Assembly: GCA_945632055.1 (NCBI GenBank)
Contig: CALZCU010000060.1
Coordinates: forward strand, 1 to 6,351
Source: an uncultured Ruminococcus sp.
Lineage (GTDB): Bacteria > Bacillota > Clostridia > Oscillospirales > Acutalibacteraceae
Reading direction: 5' to 3'
Length of the DNA: 6,351 nt
Shown here piece after piece: positions 1-3,684 of the stretch. A program made the position numbers and the translations under genes. Position 1 is the stretch's first letter; every line of letters begins with the position of its first letter. Below the pieces are notes generated by a model. It was not told the origin of the DNA. It was given only the letters and a program-made list of their open reading frames with translations, and ran no database searches.

Positions 1-1
1 C

Positions 2-67
2 TTATTCATATTTTAAGCGTCGGTGTACTATACATATTATGTCAGTCTCGAGTAAACGCTGAATAAT
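2..67. repeat. Interrupted inverted repeat at the window edge
   Basis: TTATTCA at 2-8 and AGCGT at 16-20 are complementary to TGAATAA and ACGCT at 56-66 (the two right-hand words share a base). Together they could form a long-range, imperfect stem with a 7-base bulge on the left side and a loop of about 35 bases. No coding frame is visible in bases 1-183, and the window start cuts off the context. The structure could be chance in AT-rich DNA. Confidence 0.25.
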
Positions 68-95
68 ATCAATGAGAACTGCTTGCACACTTCCC

Positions 96-139
96 GTTAG
101 ATTGTCCAAAATGGCACAAATGATTTTAAACAATCTGAC
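96..139. repeat. Stem-loop downstream of the abrB-like gene
   Basis: GTTAGATTGT (96-105) pairs with ACAATCTGAC (130-139) as a 10-base stem with one G-T wobble. Inside it, AAAAT (108-112) pairs with ATTTT (123-127) after a 2x2 internal loop. The right-arm sequence AATCTGAC occurs again at 144-151, so two alternative pairings exist. It lies about 45 bases beyond the minus-strand stop codon at 184 and could mark the transcript end. However, it is AT-rich and no T-tract follows it on the minus strand, so I do not call it an intrinsic terminator. Confidence 0.35.
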
Positions 140-183
140 GAAAAATCTGACAGTGCTCTATACACAATCAATCTTTTAGTTGC

Positions 184-420
184 TTACTTAAGCTTTTCAC
201 GGCAGGAAGTGCAGATATACTTACCTTCAAATTCGCTTAAATCGTCAACCGAGTTGCAGAACACACATTTGCTTTCTGCCTTTTTAATTGTGATGGCACC
301 GTCGTTTGCCTCAATGTGAAGAACATCACCGGGGTTAATGTTAAGGTGCTTTCTTATATCCTTTGAAATTACAATCCTGCCTGCTTTATCAATTTCTCTA
401 AAATTTGTATATATCATCAT
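184..420 (-). CDS. AbrB/SpoVT-family DNA-binding protein with C-terminal zinc ribbon
   Basis: A 78-residue cytoplasmic, probably dimeric, transition-state-type regulator. Residues 6-47 match the AbrB/MazE/SpoVT swapped-hairpin DNA-binding fold: FREIDKAGRIVISKDIRKHL, then NINPGDVLHIEANDGAITIKK. Family AbrB proteins read 'R.vDelGRvviPkeiR..L.i..GD.l.i'. The tail carries two CxxC pairs (C52/C55 and C70/C73, 14 residues between them), which should bind one zinc. The start is set at 420 rather than the upstream ATG at 426, because the Shine-Dalgarno GAGAGGA lies 7 bases before 420 but only 1 base before 426. The ATG at 417 is a less likely alternative. It is transcribed away from spmA across a 143-base gap and has its own strong promoter. 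Targets are unknown. Autoregulation or control of spmAB is only suggested by position. Family assignment is secure. Confidence 0.9.
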   Translation of the reverse strand: MMIYTNFREIDKAGRIVISKDIRKHLNINPGDVLHIEANDGAITIKKAESKCVFCNSVDDLSEFEGKYICTSCREKLK

Positions 421-427
421 TTCCATA

Positions 428-434
428 TCCTCTC
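428..434 (-). promoter_or_regulatory. Ribosome binding site that decides the abrB-like start
   Basis: On the minus strand this reads GAGAGGA. It leaves 7 bases to the ATG at 420 and 1 base to the ATG at 426, so the downstream ATG is favoured. Confidence 0.75.
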
Positions 435-444
435 ACAACAACTT

Positions 445-452
445 TGTATACA
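445..452. promoter_or_regulatory. Palindrome TGTATACA at the abrB-like transcription start
   Basis: A perfect 8-base palindrome directly abuts the -10 box and covers the expected start of transcription of the abrB-like gene. This is where an operator for autorepression would sit. AbrB-family proteins commonly bind short AT-rich sites, but no binding is shown here and an 8-base palindrome can arise by chance. Confidence 0.3.
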
Positions 453-480
453 TTTTACCATTTATTTCCCTATCTGTCAA
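452..480 (-). promoter_or_regulatory. Sigma-A promoter of the abrB-like gene
   Basis: On the minus strand a perfect -35 TTGACA (480-475) is followed by 17 bases and the -10 TAAAAT (457-452). The bases before the -10 are TGG, which gives an extended -10. Transcription should start near base 445, leaving a leader of about 25 bases with the ribosome binding site in it. This is the best match to a vegetative promoter in the window. Confidence 0.8.
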
Positions 481-563
481 TAAATCCCGCCAATTCTTTA
501 TATCCATTAAATGTAGAAAAAAATCGATAATTATTAGTAGTTTTTGCCAAATAAGGAGTTTAT

Positions 564-1178
564 ATGCTAAATTTTATCTGGAGCGGAATTATAGTAATTA
601 GCGTTTTATGCTCAGTTTTCCTTGGAAATACGGAAAACCTGTCGAAATCTCTTATTGAAAGCGGAAGCTCGTCTATTGAATTAATTTTGACAATGGCGGG
701 GATTCTTTGCCTTTGGTCGGGCATTATGAAGATTGCTGTCGAAAGCGGTCTTACTGCCGTTTTTGCAAAAATATTCTCTCCCCTGCTCCGTCCTCTGTTT
801 CCTAAGCTCGACAAAAACAGCGACGCATTTAAAAGCATCACAATGAATATCAGCGCAAATCTTCTCGGCTTGGGAAATGCCGCCACGCCGTTCGGTCTTA
901 AGGCGATGGAACAGCTACACACACTGAACAACAAAAGCAGTACCGCAAGCAATGAGATGGTCGTTTTTGTTGTTATGAACACCGCTTCTCTCCAGCTTCT
1001 GCCGACAACGCTTGCGGCGCTTCGTCAAGCTTACGGAAGTCAGGCTCCGTTTGAAATTATTGTGCCTGTCTGGATTTCGTCTGCGTGTGCATTGGCGGTT
1101 GCGCTTATTCTTGCCTGTTCGCTTAACTGTTCAAAACCTTACCGCAACACTCTGATTAATCAAAAAAAAGCGAGCTGA
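564..1178 (+). CDS. spmA: Spore maturation protein A
   Basis: A 204-residue integral membrane protein of the nucleoside-recognition/Gate family. B. subtilis SpmA is of similar length. SpmA works with SpmB in the sporulating cell and is needed for normal spore-core dehydration and heat resistance; its exact transport activity is not established. About five hydrophobic segments are visible, near residues 3-20, 37-58, 96-114, 131-152 and 164-188. The family signature NISANLLGLGNAATP lies at 95-109 and is followed by FGLKAM. NEMVVFVVMNTASLQLLP (130-147) is also typical. AAGGAG at 553-558 sits 5 bases before the ATG. spmB follows after 5 bases, so the two are co-transcribed. In B. subtilis spmAB lies with dacB under mother-cell sigma-E; no dacB is visible here, and I could not identify a convincing sigma-E promoter in bases 427-563. 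The C-terminus ends in a short basic tail. Confidence 0.94.
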   Translation: MLNFIWSGIIVISVLCSVFLGNTENLSKSLIESGSSSIELILTMAGILCLWSGIMKIAVESGLTAVFAKIFSPLLRPLFPKLDKNSDAFKSITMNISANLLGLGNAATPFGLKAMEQLHTLNNKSSTASNEMVVFVVMNTASLQLLPTTLAALRQAYGSQAPFEIIVPVWISSACALAVALILACSLNCSKPYRNTLINQKKAS

Positions 1179-1183
1179 ATGTT

Positions 1184-1696
1184 ATGGAATTTATTATGCC
1201 CCTGTTCGCCTGCATTATTGTGGCTTTCGGCTTAATTAAAAGAGTTCCCGTATTCGATGTGTTTTTAAAGGGTGCAAAGGAGGGCATACAACTTTTGTAC
1301 TCCATTGCTCCGACTATTATGGGGCTCGTTTTTGCAGTTGATTTACTGCGTTCAAGCGGTGCAATTGATATGCTTTGCAGTTTTATTGCCCCTGCCGCCG
1401 AATTTCTGGGATTTCCAAAGGAGATTGTGCCGATGGTTCTGCTCCGACCTGTTTCAGGAAGCGGCTCAACAGCACTTCTGACCTCTCTCTACAGCGACTG
1501 CGGACCCGACAGCTTTGCAGGCAGAGTTGCCTCTGTGCTTGCAGGCTCAAGCGAAACAACCTTTTATGCAATTGCAATGTATTTCGGCTGTATACGGGTA
1601 AAAAAAATTCGTCACACGCTTTTAGCGGCGGTAATTGCCGACCTGACTGCGGCGGTAATGAGCGTTCTGACTGTCAGACTGTTTTTCGGGTATTAA
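1184..1696 (+). CDS. spmB: Spore maturation protein B
   Basis: A 170-residue membrane protein, the usual partner of SpmA. It belongs to the same nucleoside-recognition/Gate family and is close to the family's usual length of about 175. Diagnostic stretches are IKRVPVFDVFLKGAKEGI near residues 18-35, LLRPVSGSGSTAL at 86-98, AGSSETTFY at 120-128 and YFGCIRVKKIRHT at 133-145. Hydrophobic segments lie near 3-17, 40-55, 115-134 and 146-168. The start lies 5 bases after the spmA stop and has no good Shine-Dalgarno of its own (only a weak AAAGCGAG), so translation is probably coupled to spmA. The N-terminus aligns with known SpmB starts, which supports this ATG over the one four codons later. No GC-rich terminator follows the stop. 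Confidence 0.94.
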   Translation: MEFIMPLFACIIVAFGLIKRVPVFDVFLKGAKEGIQLLYSIAPTIMGLVFAVDLLRSSGAIDMLCSFIAPAAEFLGFPKEIVPMVLLRPVSGSGSTALLTSLYSDCGPDSFAGRVASVLAGSSETTFYAIAMYFGCIRVKKIRHTLLAAVIADLTAAVMSVLTVRLFFGY

Positions 1697-1780
1697 ATTA
1701 TTTCGTAAATAACTGCACACAGAAAAATAAAATTTACAATAATTTGTAATTGACATATGTTTTATACGCACGGTAAAAAC

Positions 1781-1930
1781 TTTTCAACACTTCACCAACA
1801 TCAATTTTATTGTGGAAAACCCCAAATTATCTGTTTTTTTAATTAACTCTGTAAAATTCTTGTAAATTCAGGGGTTGCAGTAATGAGTTGTTAACACTTT
1901 CAACATAGTTTTCAACATTTTTGTTGAAAG
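1781..1930. other. Cluster of DnaA-box-like 9-mers (possible origin or DnaA-binding region)
   Basis: Five related 9-mers lie within 150 bases: TTTTCAACA (1781-1789), TGTGGAAAA (1811-1819, reverse of TTTTCCACA), CTTTCAACA (1897-1905), TTTTCAACA (1909-1917) and TGTTGAAAG (1922-1930, inverted). The DnaA-box consensus is TTATCCACA. TTTTCCACA is one mismatch away; the TTTTCAACA sites are two away and the CTTTCAACA sites three away. Low-GC Firmicute origins often mix such variants with AT-rich DNA. Against an origin call, neither dnaA, dnaN nor rpmH is next to it, and no perfect box occurs. It may be an accessory DnaA site, part of a split origin, or another protein's operator. Confidence 0.3.
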
Positions 1931-1993
1931 AAAAGAAATATACCATTTGTATATTTTGAAAACGGAAATTTAATCTCTGAACTGTAAATTCAG
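1850..1993. repeat. Recurring TGTAAAT-type motifs
   Basis: TGTAAATTCAG occurs exactly at 1861-1871 and 1983-1993. The related TGTAAAATTC at 1850-1859 abuts the first copy, and the reverse form AATTTACA is at 1731-1738. The same core, ACTGTAAAT, is tandemly duplicated before rlmB at 2867-2884. The spacing is irregular, so these are not classical iterons. They may be binding sites or chance similarity in AT-rich DNA. Confidence 0.35.
1910..1929. repeat. Perfect 8-base hairpin with TTTT loop
   Basis: TTTCAACA (1910-1917) and TGTTGAAA (1922-1929) are perfect reverse complements around a 4-base TTTT loop. CTTTCAACA at 1897-1905 is a perfect 9-base reverse complement of TGTTGAAAG at 1922-1930, so two upstream arms could compete for one downstream arm. 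No T-run follows the stem, so it is not a standard terminator. Confidence 0.55.
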
Positions 1994-2014
1994 AAATAAC
2001 CTCGTTTTCAGAGA
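1974..2014. repeat. 8-base inverted repeat upstream of the DUF6512-like gene
   Basis: TCTCTGAA (1974-1981) and TTCAGAGA (2007-2014) are perfect reverse complements with a 25-base spacer, ending 42 bases before the preferred start codon. It could be an operator or leader stem. There is no other support. Confidence 0.35.
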
Positions 2015-2046
2015 GCAAAAGCTGTTTATTATTTATTTAAAAATAT

Positions 2047-2053
2047 GGGGTGG
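2047..2053 (+). promoter_or_regulatory. Ribosome binding site that decides the DUF6512-like start
   Basis: GGGGTGG lies 3 bases before the ATG at 2057, slightly close but the only purine-rich site present. The upstream in-frame ATG at 2045 overlaps this region and has only A/T before it. Confidence 0.5.
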
Positions 2054-2056
2054 CTT

Positions 2057-2638
2057 ATGAAAAAATCAATGATGAAACTTGAAATCGGAGGAATTTTTTT
2101 CATTTTCATTCTCTCCGTATTTATGCAGAATCTGCACTCACTTTGCAATCGGGAGCTAATCGGCGTACTGTTCGGGGCGGTAAACGACAGCATATGGGAA
2201 ACTGCAAAAACACTCCTGCTTCCCTATGCTCTTTGGAGTATGATTGAACTGCTTTGTCTGCGCCCACCGTTCAGAAAATTTGTAACGGCAAAGGTCATTT
2301 CACTTTACTATCTGGGAATTTCATACATTCTGCTCTGCATTGTATTATCATTCTTCGGCAGTAACGGTGATTTTATGCCTGAGTTTGTATCGGCAGTTTT
2401 TTGCGTATGTACCGCACTTTTTCTGTCTTATAAGTTGTTATTTTCAAAATTATCGCTTGAACAGCTTTTTTTACCGTCATTTTTTATGTTTCTGCTTTTT
2501 GCCGCACTGTATTTCAGCCTTACTCCGTTTCCTCCCAATGTATATATTTTCGAGGACAGATCAACAGGACTTTACGGAATTATTCCCGAACACATCGACG
2601 CAGGCGCAATTGCACTTGACGCAATATATTTCCTTTAG
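2057..2638 (+). CDS. Multi-pass membrane protein resembling DUF6512
   Basis: A 193-residue membrane protein of unknown function. It has about six hydrophobic segments, near residues 10-26, 52-68, 78-98, 108-127, 136-156 and a weak C-terminal one at 180-193. Two polar stretches match what I recall of the DUF6512 family: GAVNDSIWETAK at 40-51 (family 'pvNeSvWEhlK') and FPPNVYIFEDRSTGLYGI at 158-175 (family 'fPPhiplF.Dp.tg.YGi'). No enzymatic residues are obvious. The preferred start follows GGGGTGG; the ATG at 2045 would add four residues. The gene stands alone between two gene-free gaps. It is more AT-rich than spmB or rlmB, which could reflect membrane codon bias or transfer. The stop codon lies inside a 24-base direct duplication, so a second in-frame TAG follows at 2660-2662. 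The family name rests on memory of conserved motifs. Confidence 0.8.
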   Translation: MKKSMMKLEIGGIFFIFILSVFMQNLHSLCNRELIGVLFGAVNDSIWETAKTLLLPYALWSMIELLCLRPPFRKFVTAKVISLYYLGISYILLCIVLSFFGSNGDFMPEFVSAVFCVCTALFLSYKLLFSKLSLEQLFLPSFFMFLLFAALYFSLTPFPPNVYIFEDRSTGLYGIIPEHIDAGAIALDAIYFL

Positions 2639-2677
2639 ATTTTTTTCGCCAACTTCGTTTAGATTTTTTCGCTAAAG
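2630..2677. repeat. Imperfect 24-base tandem duplication spanning a stop codon
   Basis: The unit at 2630-2653 recurs at 2654-2677. The shared core is TTTAGA plus a T-run plus CGC, with 7 Ts in the first copy and 6 in the second. Because the offset is 24 bases, the TAG at 2636-2638 is repeated in frame at 2660-2662. Slippage-type duplication is the simplest origin. Confidence 0.6.
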
Positions 2678-2697
2678 TATATATTATTTCCGAAATT

Positions 2698-2846
2698 TAT
2701 GGTATAATAAACATTATAAAGTGTGTTCTTACAAAAAGATTCATTTGTGTTTATTATACCAGTTTATATTGCCCGCTCAGTTTGCAGCTTTGCGGCAACG
2801 AGCGATGGCTGATTATACCATATTCGCTTTGCTTCTATGGTATAAT
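2698..2846. repeat. Palindromic repeat element built from four TGGTATAAT motifs
   Basis: TATGGTATAAT occurs at 2698-2708 and 2836-2846 on the plus strand. On the minus strand it occurs at 2812-2822, with the 9-base core (TGGTATAAT) at 2753-2761. The result is nested symmetry. TGGTATAATAAACA (2700-2713) and TGTTTATTATACCA (2748-2761) form a perfect 14-base inverted repeat. ATTATACCATA (2812-2822) and TATGGTATAAT (2836-2846) form a perfect 11-base one. The copies at 2698-2708 and 2812-2822 would be 11-base terminal repeats of a 125-base segment. That segment includes a more GC-rich core with the stem CGCTC (2774-2778)/GAGCG (2800-2804). It could be a MITE-like or REP-like element, or an array of extended -10 promoters. 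No gene lies inside it. Confidence 0.6.
2836..2846 (+). promoter_or_regulatory. Extended -10 promoter of rlmB
   Basis: TATGGTATAAT contains TGG-TATAAT, a perfect extended -10 (TGnTATAAT), with TATAAT at 2841-2846. No TTGACA-like -35 sits 17 bases upstream, as is tolerated with an extended -10. The transcript would start near 2853, leaving a leader of about 43 bases before the rlmB ATG. The site is also one arm of the 11-base inverted repeat, so a palindrome-binding regulator could occlude it. Confidence 0.6.
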
Positions 2847-2866
2847 AATTAAGATTGAATTTTCCG

Positions 2867-2884
2867 ACTGTAAATACTGTAAAT
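2867..2884. repeat. Perfect tandem 9-mer in the rlmB leader
   Basis: ACTGTAAAT occurs twice without a gap (2867-2875 and 2876-2884), directly before the rlmB Shine-Dalgarno. It lies in the predicted 5' leader. Function unknown. Confidence 0.55.
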
Positions 2885-2895
2885 CGAGGTAAAAT

Positions 2896-3645
2896 ATGAC
2901 TGAAAAAAATATTGAAGCTAAATCCGATATTATTTCCGGCAGAAACCCTGTCAGCGAGGCAGTCCGGAGCAACAGAGCAATTGACAAAATTCTTGTTGCA
3001 AAGGGCGAAAAAAGTGGCGCAGTTGTCGGAATACTTGCAAAGGCGAAGCAAAAACAGATTCCGATAAAGGAAGTTGACCGCACAAAGCTCGACTTCATAA
3101 CAGGCAATACAAATCATCAGGGCATTGTCGCTTTTGCCGCCGTCAAGGAATACTCCACAGTTGAAGATATTTTTGAATATGCAGAAAGCCTTGGCGAAGC
3201 TCCGTTCATAATGGTGCTTGACGAGGTTGAGGATCCGCACAATCTCGGTGCAATCATAAGAACAGCCGAGTGCGCAGGAGTCCACGGAGTGATTATTCCC
3301 AAGCGCAGGAGCGCAAGCCTGAGCTACACCGTAGGCAAGGCTTCGGCAGGCGCAGTTGAATATATGCGTGTGGCAAGGGTTACAAATATTGCGAGCCTGA
3401 TTGACGAGCTTAAGGAACGCAATGTGTGGGTTTACGGTGCAGATATGGACGGCACAGACTATACAGAATGTGATTTTTCGGGAGCGTGTGCAATTGTCAT
3501 AGGCAACGAGGGCAAGGGAATTTCCCGACTTATCAGAGAAAAATGCGATGTAATCGTATCGCTTCCGATGAAGGGTAGGATTAATTCATTAAACGCTTCT
3601 GTTGCCGCAGGAATATTAATGTACAGCGCAATGAAAAACAGATAA
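2896..3645 (+). CDS. rlmB: 23S rRNA (guanosine-2'-O)-methyltransferase RlmB / TrmH-family SpoU methylase
   Basis: A 249-residue cytoplasmic enzyme, the family's usual length. RlmB transfers a methyl group from S-adenosylmethionine to the 2'-O of G2251 (E. coli numbering) in 23S rRNA, in the ribosomal P-loop. The N-terminal substrate-binding domain (about residues 12-82) begins ISGRNPVSEAV. The SPOUT catalytic domain follows with all three trefoil-knot motifs. Motif 1 is LDEVEDPHNLGAIIRTAE (108-125), with key N116 and R122. Motif 2 is IVIGNEGKGIS (200-210). Motif 3 is SLPMKGRINSLNASVAAG (222-239). CGAGGT at 2885-2890 is 5 bases before the ATG. A consensus extended -10 promoter lies 50 bases upstream. 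The ATPase-like gene follows after 39 bases with no terminator, so the two are probably co-transcribed. Exact rRNA target is inferred from family similarity; another 2'-O target of the TrmH family cannot be excluded. Confidence 0.93.
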   Translation: MTEKNIEAKSDIISGRNPVSEAVRSNRAIDKILVAKGEKSGAVVGILAKAKQKQIPIKEVDRTKLDFITGNTNHQGIVAFAAVKEYSTVEDIFEYAESLGEAPFIMVLDEVEDPHNLGAIIRTAECAGVHGVIIPKRRSASLSYTVGKASAGAVEYMRVARVTNIASLIDELKERNVWVYGADMDGTDYTECDFSGACAIVIGNEGKGISRLIREKCDVIVSLPMKGRINSLNASVAAGILMYSAMKNR

Positions 3646-3658
3646 CGGCTTATTGCCG
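3646..3658 (+). repeat. Small hairpin between rlmB and the ATPase-like gene
   Basis: CGGC (3646-3649) and GCCG (3655-3658) form a 4-base GC stem around TTATT, starting right after the rlmB stop codon. There is no T-run, so termination is unlikely; it may only mark the intercistronic junction. Confidence 0.35.
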
Positions 3659-3669
3659 ATTTACACACG

Positions 3670-3676
3670 AAGGGAG
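3670..3676 (+). promoter_or_regulatory. Ribosome binding site supporting a TTG start
   Basis: AAGGGAG lies 8 bases before the TTG at 3685, good spacing for initiation. An in-frame GTG at 3676 overlaps the site and so is unlikely. The first in-frame ATG, at 3778, has only a weak AGGA before it and would discard codons that look genuinely coding. Confidence 0.65.
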
Positions 3677-3684
3677 TGTTTGGC

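Larger units (their letters stand above)
1697..2056. other. Gene-free, repeat-rich, AT-rich gap between spmB and the DUF6512-like gene
   Basis: No open frame with a ribosome binding site is visible on either strand. The gap holds DnaA-box-like 9-mers (1781-1930), recurring TGTAAAT-type motifs and an 8-base inverted repeat (1974-1981 with 2007-2014). It also has a weak AT-only hairpin, TTACAA 1734-1739 with TTGTAA 1744-1749, just after spmB. A possible plus-strand promoter is TTGACA (1750-1755), 18 bases, then TAAAAA (1774-1779); the -10 is poor. If used, it would give the downstream gene a leader of roughly 270 bases. Confidence 0.6.

Noticed and set aside
427..563. Sigma-E type promoter for spmAB
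   Set aside because: CATTAAAT at 505-512 looks slightly like a sigma-E -10 (CATACAnT), but no matching -35 is found at the right distance.
560..982. 140-codon minus-strand frame with a lipoprotein-like N-terminus
   Set aside because: It is antisense to spmA, whose family motifs are clear. The lipobox-like LFSVCSC is coincidental and no Shine-Dalgarno precedes it.
2700..2761. 14-base inverted repeat as an intrinsic terminator of the DUF6512-like gene
   Set aside because: The stem is almost entirely A/T, the loop is 34 bases and no T-run follows the right arm.
2764..3285. 173-codon minus-strand open frame opposite rlmB
   Set aside because: It lies antisense to a complete, motif-rich rlmB, has no ribosome binding site, and its cysteine- and aromatic-rich product resembles no family. 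It is a shadow frame.
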